Source: Chrysomallon squamiferum
Lineage: Eukaryota > Mollusca > Gastropoda > Neomphalida > Peltospiridae
Assembly (NCBI GenBank): GCA_012295275.1
Contig: CM022671.1
Location: forward strand, 9,897,095-9,961,094
Length of the DNA: 64,000 nt
Direction of reading: 5' to 3'
Below are positions 1-11,400 of this stretch, piece after piece. Under the pieces are notes generated by a model, which was not told the origin of the DNA, did not search any database, and worked only from the letters and a program-made list of their open reading frames with translations. Within the stretch, counting starts at the first letter, position 1. Every line of letters begins with the position of its first letter. Position numbers and translations under genes: made by a program.

Positions 1-2200
1 CATTGCCCAAAGTGTCCAACAAAGAGAACCGATCGTTCCAGTTAATGTTTTCAACAGGAATTCTTTTTTGTTTTTCTTTATTTTTTTCTGAATTACGAGA
101 ATAAAGAAGAGCTTTTTGGGGTGGGGGGTTAAATATATATATATATAAAAGAAAAAGACGAAAGACAAAACAAATTAAAAAATAGAAATGTTCGGCAAAA
201 ATATTTGTTCATCATGTAAATCCTTGTTACATGGATGTGGATATGGATTGGGATATGTAAATAGAGATAATAAACGACTTTTTGTCTTGAAAATTACATC
301 CACCTTTTTGGCGGTAACCCTATTTCCGAAATTTTTATACAAAAAAGTATCATTTTCATGGATTCCCACACTTTATGCAGGAATGTGAAGAGATACTGCA
401 GAACAGTGATTCAGTCTGAAAATATTCCTACACTGATTGTTAAAATTCCACCTAAATGTGTCATTACTTTTTTAGATCATGACTGAAATACGAATCTATA
501 TCAAAATATATCTTGTAGTAGGTTTGTTTTTTTTTGTTTTTTTTGAAAATCTTTATTATAATAATTATAAATTAAGTTTAAAAACAAAAAAGTTCAGTAT
601 AAAGTTAGGTGGACGTCGCCATTTTTCGATCGTCGAAATGTCATTGCGTAAAGTGCGGACCAGTTTGAACTAATGCTTTTTCCTAACGCTGTCAGAAAAA
701 GAAAAAAACAAACAAAAAAACACAGCTGTCAGTTTGCCAATGTTCACAATGACGTCCCGACTCCGGCTGTGAAAAAGTTCATTGGCGGCTTCTAAACTGT
801 TTTGTAAAAGTATTGTTTTGTTACGAGTGATGAGAAGTCCCCAAAAACAGTATAATATGAAAGTATAAACAGTTTTATCAGATTTTTTTTTTACCTCGCC
901 ATGGATTCATTCTTAACATTTTTAATTGTCCCATTTTATTCGCCATCTTTCACCTAATTATTATACCACTTCTCAATTTTTTATTTTCAATTTTTTGTAT
1001 GAAGTACGGCTATGAACTGTGAGACTTCATATATTATACGATGCAACCAATAAGGTATATCTTTTTTCCTTACATTATTATTATTATTATTATTATTTCC
1101 ATAGCTGCCAAAAACGGTGATAATGATGGCAATAGTGATTCTGTGATATGTAGATTAATGTTGACGTGCAAAATGTAACTAAAATACACATTTCCTCTAA
1201 TTAAAAAAGAAAGGTAAAACTCAACATTATTCAGAAAAAAATAAGAAGAAAAACACACACACACACATACAAACAAAAACAAAACAAAAATTTAAAATAA
1301 ATTACATTTACTTTTAATAACATATCTGTCAGGGCTATTTAGATAACACTGTTCTTAGCATTTGGTTTTGTGTTATCAGCATTATGTAATGAAGCCACGA
1401 AGCAATTATTTTTTGTCCGCATTTTGGACACGGATTTTAAATTCGCCATTTTCATAAAGAAATCCAGCACAGACGTATCCTGTTGTCTAAAGTGATGCAG
1501 CTTTCTTCTCTTTTATACTGAGATTCTCCGTTTCCCGCAGTTCAGGAAAATCACAAAATTTGAACTTGCGTCCATTTCTCACTTGAAACATTACCTCTAG
1601 ATACTATTTAAGTGATTCCCACTAAACGATCACGACAAACTTCTCTCAAACTGCTTTCCTTCAAGGTAACCATAACCATCCAAACCCAGACAACAGTTTT
1701 CTTTACATATACTGTATGACATGTGTTTGCGCAGTTTTCGTGTCTGTATATTGTTCTATTGCTGTATTATATAGCTGTTAGGTATACTGAAGTTTAATGT
1801 TTCGGTAAATTTTAGGTTTATGTTTACATTTGCAATTTGCTAGACTCTTGCATTTTCCGAATAGGTGATCAACAGTATTCCATTTTCAACAAGCAGACTG
1901 TCAGTTTTGTTTATTACGTAAATTTTTTGAATACTCAATAATAAATTGTACATACTTTTTTTTTAAATGTGATTTTAGGTTATATTACTGAAGAACACTA
2001 TCTTTGGATAAAATAAAAACAAAAATAATAAATACTTGTAAATTACAAAGTTTGTGGATCTAAAATTAATATCTGCAAATCATAATTCTAGTTTTACTCT
2101 CTTTTTTTCATATTTATTTATTTATTTATTTGTTCGTTTTTTTTTTTTGGTTTTTTTTTTATAATTATAATTATTATTTTTATTAACGTTAATTACTTCA
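1..2200. other. AT-rich intergenic or intronic stretch
   Basis: No convincing exon was found on either strand. The stretch holds homopolymer runs, a short ATT run near 1075-1096, a CA run near 1253-1266 and a TTTA run near 2110-2130. Because an MTMR14-like gene runs leftward from about 6.6 kb, its C-terminal exons might lie here or beyond the window edge; I could not place any. Confidence 0.6.
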
Positions 2201-2224
2201 ATAATAATAAATATTGCCTAAATG

Positions 2225-2295
2225 TGCATCGACAGGGAATCCAAACCGGCTGACCCGCGTGTCAGGCGAGTATTCTACCACCAGACCACCGATGA
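2225..2295 (-). pseudogene. tRNA-Gly pseudogene, anticodon position changed to GAC
   Basis: Read on the minus strand this aligns along its whole length with the better tRNA-Gly copy at 3779-3849. The A-box region and the anticodon stem CTCGC are kept. The anticodon loop reads CTGACAC where the other copies have CTGCC, so the anticodon would be GAC. The T-arm (B box) is badly altered (GGTTTGGATTCCC) and the first acceptor pair is lost. It is best called a decayed tRNA copy, not a new valine tRNA. Confidence 0.7.
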
Positions 2296-2515
2296 TTCAC
2301 ATTAGTGAATTTCTAATTGTGTTTCTGTTGCATGCACAACACATAAGGAGTGATTGTCGTGCTACTGAACTTACTGTTGTCATGAAAAATGACCCACCTA
2401 TATACTGACATAGTTAAAGTTTGAAAGCTACGTAAAATGAGAAAGTTTAATGGCAACATAAAAAATATTTTAGCACCATTCTCTTAATAATAATAACCTA
2501 AAATTTAACAACATC

Positions 2516-2574
2516 TGCATCGACCGGGAATTGAACCCGGGTCACCCGCGAGGCAGGCGAGTATTCTACCATTT
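2516..2574 (-). pseudogene. truncated tRNA-Gly pseudogene
   Basis: The 3' acceptor strand, a perfect T-arm with B box (GGGTTCAATTCCC) and the anticodon arm with GCC are present on the minus strand. The 5' acceptor strand and D-arm are missing: homology jumps from the D-arm to flanking sequence, an internal deletion of about 25-30 bases relative to 3779-3849. It cannot fold as a tRNA. Confidence 0.75.
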
Positions 2575-2797
2575 GAACGTTAATCAAATTTTTAATTTGT
2601 CGTGTCTCTACTGGGTCTCACACGTCACAAACATTAAAAAAATTAGTTATAATTATAAATTTATAAAAATTAAAAAATTTATTTACGTTTTCAATACATC
2701 CACTTTGTTTAAATAAACTTTATCAATAAAAAAGATAACAAATCCAAAAAAAACCCCATATACTCCTAAATTTTATAATTTGGTGTTTATAATTTTA

Positions 2798-2836
2798 CTT
2801 TTATTTTATTTTATTTTATTTTATTTTATTTTATTA
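2798..2836. repeat. (TTTTA)n microsatellite
   Basis: Pentanucleotide TTTTA repeat of about eight units, with no coding context. Confidence 0.9.
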
Positions 2837-2859
2837 TTATTTATTTTCTCTTTCTTTAC

Positions 2860-2974
2860 CTTTAGCCAAACAAAACGTGTGTCTTTCGTCGAGTTACTTT
2901 GAGCCTTGTTTTCTGAGTACATCTTACTTGATCGCAACGCTGGATCATAATTCCAAACCTCACATGCATCATTT
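2860..2974 (-). CDS. candidate internal exon, unassigned
   Basis: On the minus strand a 115-base open segment is bounded by a plausible acceptor (tgtaacag at 2975) and a strong donor (AAG then GTAAAG at 2859-2854). It reads through without a stop in one frame, with residues such as ALRSSKMYSENKAQ. A degenerate duplicate lies at 4524-4615. The open frame, clean splice sites and position downstream of the MTMR14-like exons make it a candidate for a later exon of that gene. Its start phase (one leftover base) does not join directly to the exon ending at 4940, so at least one exon between would be needed. I do not recognise the peptide with certainty. Confidence 0.35.
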
Positions 2975-3091
2975 CTGTTACATATGAAAAAAGCTGAAGT
3001 GTAAAAGCGTAATAGAAACATACCAAAAATATTTTAAAATCATTCTTTTAATAATAATAATAATAATCGTCACTTAAATGTTGAGCAAAAT

Positions 3092-3197
3092 GTGCACCGA
3101 CCAGGAATCGAACCCGGGTCACCCGCGAATCGAAACCGGGAACTGAACCTGGGTCACCCGCGTGGCAGGCGAGTATTCTACCACTAGACCACCGATG
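3092..3197 (-). pseudogene. tRNA-Gly copy with an internally duplicated T-arm
   Basis: Read on the minus strand, the 5' half is intact: acceptor GCATCGG, D-arm with A box, anticodon loop CTGCCAC (GCC). It is followed by two successive variable-loop/T-arm/3' segments, at about 3128-3165 and 3092-3127. The outer 3' acceptor strand (TCGGTGC) pairs along all seven positions with the 5' strand if G-U pairs are allowed, better than in the copy at 3779. A roughly 36-base duplication thus interrupts an otherwise foldable tRNA. It is probably non-functional unless the insertion is removed. Confidence 0.7.
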
Positions 3198-3203
3198 CTT
3201 GAC

Positions 3204-3206
<3 letters not shown>

Positions 3207-3269
<63 letters not shown>
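3207..3269. repeat. poly(A) followed by (TA)n
   Basis: About 28 A residues run directly into roughly 18 TA units. This could be the tail of a decayed retroelement or a plain microsatellite; no element body is recognisable beside it. Confidence 0.9.
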
Positions 3270-3273
<4 letters not shown>

Positions 3274-3778
3274 CATACAGTAAAATTTAAATTCAGATAC
3301 ATTTAAAAATAAAATAATATAATAATAATAAATGCTGCTAAATTATACAGTTTGTTGATCTCGAATTAAACAGATTCTGATTCTATTTTTACTAGTTGTT
3401 TGTTAATTTTTTAAAACTGATCGCGATATATATATTTTTCGAAACATTCTCACAAAATGTTTAATAAACCTGTCATGTTTTACATTTTTAATTTTTTAAT
3501 CGTCACGTTTCAGTGGACACAGTATTTTACTATTGCTGGTGTGTCTCTTGTTTCTGTTCGATGCACAACACATAAAGAATGATATAGGTGTTACCGATAT
3601 TTAACGTTCTGTTGTCATGGAACATTACTCAGCTATATACAGACATATTTTGCAAAAGTGCAAATTGGTTATAATATTAGAAAAGCTCACGTGTAAAAGC
3701 GTAATAGCAAAATAAAAAATATTTTAAAATAAATCTTTTAATAAGCTAAACGTCTGAAAAATTTTTTTAAAAAAAATA

Positions 3779-3849
3779 TGCCTCGACCGGGAATTGAACC
3801 CGGGTCACCCGCGTGGCAGGCGAGTATTCTACCACTAGACCACCGATGC
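3779..3849 (-). tRNA. tRNA-Gly (GCC)
   Basis: The minus strand folds as a cloverleaf: acceptor GCATCGG, D-arm with A box TGGTCTAGTGG, anticodon stem/loop CTCGC-CTGCCAC-GCGGG with anticodon GCC, and T-arm CCGGG-TTCAATT-CCCGG (B box GGGTTCAATTCCC). The 3' acceptor strand TCGAGGC pairs at five of seven positions plus a G-U, with one A-G mismatch at pair 3-70. A run of eight T on the minus strand begins within a few bases of the 3' end, a good RNA polymerase III terminator. It decodes GGC/GGT glycine codons. The mismatch and the decayed sister copies nearby leave doubt whether it is expressed. Confidence 0.8.
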
Positions 3850-4523
3850 TGTACGTTAATTGAACTTTTAATTTGTCGTGTCTCTAAGAGTCTCTCGCAC
3901 GTTATAAATATTTGAAAAAGTAGTTATAATTACAAATTTATAAAAATACAAATCTTTTCATACGTCACGGTTCAGTGGACAGTTCGTGACTTTAGTATTT
4001 TAGTGACATTCTTCAGTGGTGATTTATTTAGTTTGCATCTGCCAAAAAGTTATTTAGTAATATAGGAGCTACTGACTCAGTGACTGCTCATTTTATATCA
4101 TCACCATTGTAACTGTTTTAATAATAATAAATATGTAAATGTTTATTCAACAAAATACTGTTACATCTATCATTACTACTACAACTACCAATACTACTAT
4201 GACTATGACAAACAGATGGATCAAAATGTTTAATCGCTGTTGTTTGTTTCTGAAAGCAAAATATATTGTAAAGATACTTAATATTGTCTGAATACGCCAA
4301 TCAGCATTTATCAAATTTTGACAAAATGTTTGCCTAGTAATAAATTACTGCTTTTCAAAATGCTTCAGTTCTACCTCTCAAAGCCATTTATTTGAACCTG
4401 CTAAGCATTGATTTTATCATTGTAAACAAGCTATATTAATATAGTTCACTGACGTAAACCAAACATCAACCTTAAATTTTCCTTACTTCTACTCTCCAGT
4501 TTTCCACTCATTCCATTCTTTAC

Positions 4524-4615
4524 TTTTAGCCCAACATAGTTACTTTGAGTCTTGTTTTCTGAATACATCTTACATGATCGCGACACTGGAACATAAGTCC
4601 TCACGTGCATAATTT
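4524..4615 (-). pseudogene. degenerate duplicate of the exon candidate at 2860-2974
   Basis: The segment aligns with 2860-2974, and an acceptor (gcaaacag) and a GT donor are still present. Internal deletions and an in-frame TAA destroy the reading frame that is open in the other copy. It is part of the same old tandem duplication as the tRNA copies. Confidence 0.6.
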
Positions 4616-4939
4616 CTGTTTGCTATCTGCTTCGAATGTGTGTTGAAGTACACTTTTTTTTTTTTTTTTTGGGGCACATGTTTGGCTTTCTAAAAGCTAA
4701 ATATATCTGAACAGTAGAACACATTTCTGCTAAAATTACTGACAAACCATTTTTTTTTTTCACATTTCAGTCTGCAGAATGATGTCATAAAAACAAATTA
4801 AAATTTCTTTAAATTCTTAATATTTCGTTGCCATATATTATGTTGATATAAAAGTGACCAGAACAAAAGCAAACAAATATTTTCAAGTACACTAAATATA
4901 TTGTTTATTCTCACTACTACAAATAGTTTCTATACTAAC

Positions 4940-6638
4940 TAGAAAAGCTTCATTGGCCAGTGTTGCAGAATGACATATATTCAAGAATATAAAAATATAA
5001 TGAACTATTTAATGTTTAAAGTAAAAAATGTATAAATAAAAAAAAAAACCCGAATATTCTGACATTAATATAACTAAGGTTTTCTAAAAAAAAGAAATTC
5101 TCAAATCTATAAAATATAACAAAACTTTTTCAAAAACCTTTTTAATTCAAATAATAATTTAAAATTTAAATAAATTTGAAAACAGGATTTATTCAAGGAA
5201 ATATAAACAGGACAAATTAATTAAATGATGAAACGTTTTATAAAAGGAAAATCCGATATGATAAAATATGAAATAATCATGTTGATGAACAAATTTATAT
5301 ATATATATATATATATAATAAATAAGAACTGGACAAAATATAATATAAAATAACACTACAATAGTTAGATTTTCTTTCTTTATAACAAAAAATAATCTAG
5401 GTATCATTAATATTACCTTCCCAGCAAATAAAATAACAGGAACTACAAAACGTGATCGACATCGAGCAAATCTCGCCCGTTTCATGTGTTTGCACAGATC
5501 ACGCAGTTTAGTCATGTCATAGATACTCTCCACACTGCACATAAAGAAATAATCAAAACTGTATAAATAAATATAAAACATGATATGTGAAACTGTTCTA
5601 AATAAAAAACAAAATAATACCATGTGACAGGATTAAATGTATTTATAACTTTTAATAAAATAAGTGTTGCCAAATTAAAATACTAACAAAATAATATGTG
5701 TATGGAGTACTTCTACTAAGATTGTTATTTTGAAAACCATCATTTCCTTTTCTTTCATAATAAAACTGATTTCATTTTTAAACTTATATGCATACCCTAC
5801 TTCTGAAAATTGTGAAAAGATTAAAATTTAAATGTTTACTGACTGTAAGCAATACATGAGATAATATCAAAAATATTTATTTTAATACTTTAATGATTTA
5901 AATACTGAGAGATTATTCAACTGTTACACAAATATATATACATATACAATTTTCAAGTTTTTAAAAATATATTTTAATAAAAATTGATTACTGTGAATAT
6001 AATAGGAATGAAAAAAAAACATAAATGTTTCACTTTTCATAATTCTGGTGTCTATCGTGTACTTCATACTCCATTAGAATGATTTTACCCGGATAATGGG
6101 CACACAGTTCACCATTGAAATTTGTCAAAACCTGAAAACAAGACATTGGCATTAAAACCTGAGCAAAATTAAAAAAAAATGAATTACAGCCACACAAGTA
6201 TCATTTTTATCATCATGGACATTTTTAAAAACAATGTCATGCTCATATTCAGCCAATCAGCTTATAGAAACATGACATGGATGTTGCAGATTTGGTTGTT
6301 GGCTCTGAGAGCTCAAGATATAGGGTAACTATTTCCATGGGCTGCGGGGGATTAAAGAGTTGAACATGAAGCAAATTTGTTCATGTACAAAGAGGTATAT
6401 ATGTAAAGATACATGATTTGTAGATGTTTAATACATTTCAGTGAGCTTTCCCCCATTCCATCCTGGAGTATTAAAAACACTAAAATACCCACTGACCTGG
6501 CACAAATCTAAAACTGATAATTATTACAAAGAATAATAATATGAAAAGGTGCTATTTTGTTTTTGAAATTTTTAACCTTACAAATGAATAGTTCAGAATG
6601 TATACTTACTGAATATTTATAATCCTTTGCAATCAACA
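4940..6638 (-). CDS. MTMR14-like phosphoinositide phosphatase, N-terminal exons (partial)
   Basis: Four minus-strand exons reproduce consecutive segments of the MTMR14 (Jumpy) N-terminus. They are 6638-6610 (IAKDYKYS), 6131-6034 (NGELCAHYPGKIILMEYE), 5534-5417 (RFVVPVILFAGK) and about 4981-4940 (ICHSATLANEAFL). Donors are GTAAGT, GTGAAA, GTAATA and GTTAGT. The junctions after 6610, 6034 and 5417 keep phase. The family dephosphorylates PI3P and PI(3,5)P2; the catalytic CX5R region is downstream of what is seen here. Oddities: the last exon lacks an AG acceptor at the expected point (preceding bases read ttcttg), and the 5' edge of the 29-base exon is uncertain. The initiator exon was not found between 6639 and 8414. 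The copy may be functional with unseen exons, or damaged. Family assignment is firm, completeness is not. Confidence 0.8.
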
Positions 6639-8414
6639 CTTGACATTATAATACCACCCTGGATAATTAAAACAGTTAACATTATTAGTATTATCATTGT
6701 TTAAATTAAAATATTAATTCATATGCAAAATAAGTTAAGGTCTTAATACTGTTATATATATATTCTTTATATAAAATGCATTTAATTATGATCTGCTTTA
6801 AAAAAATATAAAATTGAAAGTGTTTTATTTAAACAATTTAATAAACATAAATAAATAAATATCTCAATTAAATTTGTATTTATTTCACCATTGTGATAAA
6901 AGTCAGTTTCACTCTCACACGTAAATCAGCAAGAACACTGTGGACAAGTTTTGTTAATGTTGTTAACTTTACAATCCCTGTATCAGTATGATTCCACAGA
7001 CATAGGCAAAATTACAGAATAGATTCACAGGATGTAAACATTACATGGTTTAAGAATTAAAACTGTGAAAAGTAATTAGGAATATTTCAACACACATTCA
7101 GTTTGTAATAACTGACGTATCTGTAAAAGTGTAATACACTCATGACAATGAATTTTATATTCTGCCAATTTATAAATTTTATGTTAATGTTAAAATGGTG
7201 TTTAACTTCAGGTCACTTCCCTTAACTTTATGTGTGGTTTTAGAAACGTTCCAAAAGATTGCATACATCTTTCCCAACGACAATGACAAGATATGTAAAA
7301 ATGAACAAAACTATTAGCATATCATGGAAGTGCATGGCAATAGACACCTGCATCATTGGCCTTTTCAACATCTTTTATAAGAGAGGTAAAAAAGAAAAAG
7401 AGAAATAAATAAACAAATAATTAATATGGTGCATGTTCTGTTATAGTATTTAAGCATGAATTTTAATTCCAACTCCTTATCAAATAAAACATTTAATAAT
7501 AATTATCTACAAAGAATTAGACAATTTCTTTTCTTTCTTTCTTTTTTTTTTTTTAAATTTATGCAGATACATATTTAAATTCAAAATGCATTTTTGAAAT
7601 TATGAAATTTCATATTCTATTTTGTTTTATGTGACTTTCATGCTAACACATATGCATATATAATTTTTACATTATGTCAGTTACAAATTAAATAAATAAA
7701 GAAAGAAACGTTTGGGAATATTCAAAAGAAAATGCACATTTTTAATTTTATATTTTTTCTTAAAACCTATTCATCTCCCATTCCTGGGAGATCTGCTATG
7801 TGATTTATTTCCCTCCTTTGAGAAAATCGTATTTTCTCCTCAATACATCACTGTACCAAAACCATTAATATAGAAACATTCTGAGGTTACATTTCAGGAC
7901 ATTTGTTCATCCTTTTGTTACAAACAGTAATAAAAGCTAAACAAAAAAGCAGTGGAACATTCAACAGACACTGTCACATTATGCATTGCAGTCAACTGTT
8001 TAAATAAGACACAGATCCATTAACAATGTTTAACCTGGAGTTGTCTCATTCATCAGCTCTTTGTTGCCTATAGCAACTCTTCTTCAGCTTTCAAAGACCA
8101 GCTGAATTTTACACAGCGGAAATATTCAGGATGACCTGTTGTAGACCCTACTCAGACAGATAAGTGAGGATCATAACATAACAAAGAACAAATACTGTTT
8201 TAATTAACAATTGAGTTTAATATGCCTTTCTCTTTTTGGATCATTCATATCACTCATTTAATATGCGAGTTTTGTTCAAAACTGGTTCATGAATTGACAA
8301 TTTCATTATTCTTAATTTCTGGTTCTGATAATAAACTGTGTCCATTTCATTCCTCATTTTAAAATATCTGTTATTACAGAAATATAAATAAACTAGGAAC
8401 CAATACTATATGTA
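6639..8414. other. intergenic or first-intron stretch
   Basis: AT-rich sequence between the MTMR14-like exons and the GTPBP6 stop codon. It holds short, more complex islands on the minus strand (about 7200-7380 and 8040-8150) with open reads of 25-45 codons that look like fragments of dispersed repeats. The first exon of MTMR14 and the 3' UTR of GTPBP6 must start here. An ATTAAA on the minus strand at 8262-8257 is a possible GTPBP6 poly(A) signal about 150 bases past the stop. Confidence 0.45.
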
Positions 8415-11400
8415 TTATCTTTTATTGTTGCTTGAAAATTGTGCTTTGAATTTAGCATAAACTGCTGTACTTATAATCACATTCACTAGAAGATGTTCAT
8501 TATCAGTGTCAGGATCAACAGACTTCACTGTGGCCTCTTTGTACAGCCATCTGAAAAAGTTACACAGTCTTTTATTTACAATACAGCTGAAGTACTACTT
8601 TATATTTATTAATTTTTTAATGCTGAACTATCTCAAGTTTATCTGACATTTAACAGCCATTACATTACTTTCTAAAAATATCATTTATATAAAACATTCT
8701 GTACTTAAATGAATATTAATCAGTTAATACAGAAAGTTGGCTATCTCAATATAAACTTATATTTGTAATATAAAGAAGTGAAGACCTAAATGCAGCAGTT
8801 TCATTATTCACAACACATATCTGCTATAATCAGTGTCAAACATTTTCTAACACAACTGCAGATCACCTTTATTTTACTGGAATGGTAAACAAAATGGTAG
8901 GACATGACAACATCTGTTTGGTAACACAGTCTATCCAGTCAGTGCTAAAAACACTTTCTTCTGTAGTCCAGTAGTGCTAAAAACATTTACTTCTGTAGTC
9001 CAGTCAGTGCTAAAAACACTTACTTCTGTAGTCCAGTCAGTGCTAAAAACACTTACTTCTGTAGTCCAGTCAGTGCTAAAAACACTTACTTCTGTAGTCC
9101 AGTCAGTGCTAAAAACACTTCTATAGTCCAGTCAGTGCTAAAAACATTTACTTCTGTAGTCCAGTCAGAGCTAAAAACACTTACTTCTGTGGTCCAGTCA
9201 GTGCTAAAAACACTTACTTCTGTCGGAATTCACTACTTAGAAAATGTGTCTAACATACATCTTGCATTCAGATCTTAACAATTTGGGGTTTTTTTTCTTA
9301 CAGATTGAACATTTCATCTGTCATTGAAATAATAACTACAGCTAAAACAACAACAACACTTCAAATGAAATGTTTATGAATACATAATACATGTTTACCT
9401 AAGGTGTTCACCATCCATTGGAATGCGGAAGGTTTTATCCAACTGACCAGTTGATGCTATGAGGTCATCTTGAATCTTACTCTGCAGTTCTGCTAAGCCT
9501 TTCCCTGTTGTAGCTGAGACCAAAAAGGCATTCTTTTTTACATTGATGGCTTCATCAGTGCTGCAATTTAAAATGTGTTGCAGAATTTATAAAACAAACT
9601 ATAATTATATTTTAAAATCAGTAATGCAAATACCGAAATATAGTGTTACAAAATAAATATAAAAAAACAACAAAAAAACCCCAACAACTGAAAATAACTC
9701 AGAGAACATGTTTCAACTGTAACAAGATAATTAAATAGAGCATACCATGGTATTAAATCAACTTTATTGTAGACTTCTATAATATTTGACATCTGAGCTG
9801 ATGATAGCATCATCCTCAATGTCCCAATAACATTATCATGCTGAGCTTCTGTGTCTGGATGACTTATGTCTCGTACATGTACAATAACATCCTGATACAA
9901 GAAGAGAATATGCAAGTAACAAAAACAAATACATAGATTAAATCATGCCTTTAAAACAAATTAATTGGATAAACTGGTGTAAAGATATTAATGTAAAATG
10001 TATTTTAATATAATAATGCACATAATTTTCATTTTAACTAGTTGAATGTAAATTCTACAAAACACTTATAATCATTGCTAACATTTGTTACTTCTCGCAA
10101 AAAACAAATAGTTCAGGAACTAAAATTTTAATTTCAAGAAAGAATGGATTAAATCATGGCCATTTGAAAATTAAATACTTAACAAATTTTCCAATGACTT
10201 TTTCCTCATTTGTTTCTAAATATAATCATGGCATTAGCAGTCATTACCTTTTATAAAGTTGGAATGAATATCTCCTTGGATTTTTGAAATTCTTACAGAA
10301 TTTAAGAAGTAAGATTTTTTTTTTTTCAGTTATTGTTATTCCAACATATTTACAATCCCTGTTTTACAGAAAGGTAAATATGGGATGAAAAAATATGTAA
10401 TATTTCTATTTAGTTCCTTACAGCAAGAACAGCATCTTCTAGAGTAGCAGCAAAAGCATTGATCAAATCCAGCGGAATGTCAGAAATAAATCCAACTGTG
10501 TCAATGAAAACAGCTGTCATCTTATTGGGTAATCTGCCTGCATGGGCTGTAACATCAAGTGTTGCAAACAGCTGGTCTTTGGGTATCAAACTAGAATCTC
10601 CAGTTAATGCTTTAATTAGAGCAGTTTTCCCTGAAATAATTTAGAATTATCTTATATTGTTACTAACTATCAAAAAATATATCTTAATTTTAAAATATAT
10701 TTAAAAAGAATCCACAGCCTTAAACAAAAGAAATGAACAAAAAATAAACACTTTTTAAAAATGTTTTAGCTTTCATTATTGTACTTTCTAATATCTAATT
10801 AAAAGTTTACAGTAAATGATTTCACTTTCTAGAATAAATTTAAATCAGTCAGTGATATGCTAAAGGGACCTGAACATTTTTATTGGGTACATATTATAAC
10901 TATGTTTCATTCTTTAAAGTGTAATACACATTATTTGGTATCTGTGTTAAAATAAATATATATAACAAAAGAACAAAAACATAAATGTTTTTCAGTTGTA
11001 AGAAATAAAGATATAGTAAAAACATGCTACCAGCATTGGTGTAGCCAACAACTGCTACTGATGGAATTTGCTTCCGCTGTCGGTTTCTGCGTAACAAACT
11101 TCTTTGACCTTTCAACTCTTTCAGAATGTTTTTGAGTTTCAGTTCCCTTTCCTGGGTACATGTTTAAAGAAACAAATTATAATAATGAATTCAGAAAATT
11201 AACAAAGAAATCTCTAGCAACTAACAAAAAATGTCAAATTGAATTTGATCAAGTCAGTTGACAAAAACAGTGAATGTATGAAAAAATGTTACTTCACTGT
11301 ATCATTTTAAGTGTATGTATGTATGTATTTCTCTTTCTACTATCTTTGTGTACCTGTGTGTGAATGTTAATTTAGTTTTAATAGTGAACCTATTAACAGA

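Larger units (their letters stand above)
2225..4620. repeat. decayed tandem duplication carrying the tRNA-Gly copies
   Basis: Segments recur in the same order. A motif around 2330 (tgcacaacacataa) recurs at 3562. The flank after the tRNA copy, taatttgtcgtgtctct, occurs at about 2594 and 3870. A block at 2854-2985 recurs at 4520-4625. The sequence ttgtcatg followed by a tatatac-agacata block occurs at about 2377 and 3613. The copies differ by many substitutions and indels, so the duplication is old. The tRNA genes are passengers in units of several hundred bases. Confidence 0.75.

Noticed and set aside
1495-1610. A downstream MTMR14 exon on the minus strand (short NVSSEK-like read)
   Set aside because: Only about six residues resemble the family, and stops follow in the same frame. 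Chance is likelier.
2225-2295. A new tRNA-Val with GAC anticodon
   Set aside because: The T-arm and acceptor end are broken, and its sequence is otherwise a tRNA-Gly copy, so the anticodon change is decay.
8040-8150. First exon of MTMR14 (about 24 open codons on the minus strand)
   Set aside because: No resemblance to the family N-terminus, ends in a stop, and lies within a repeat-like island.
10459-10644. Plus-strand frame of 61 codons inside GTPBP6
   Set aside because: Antisense shadow of exon 8, which is open and conserved on the minus strand.
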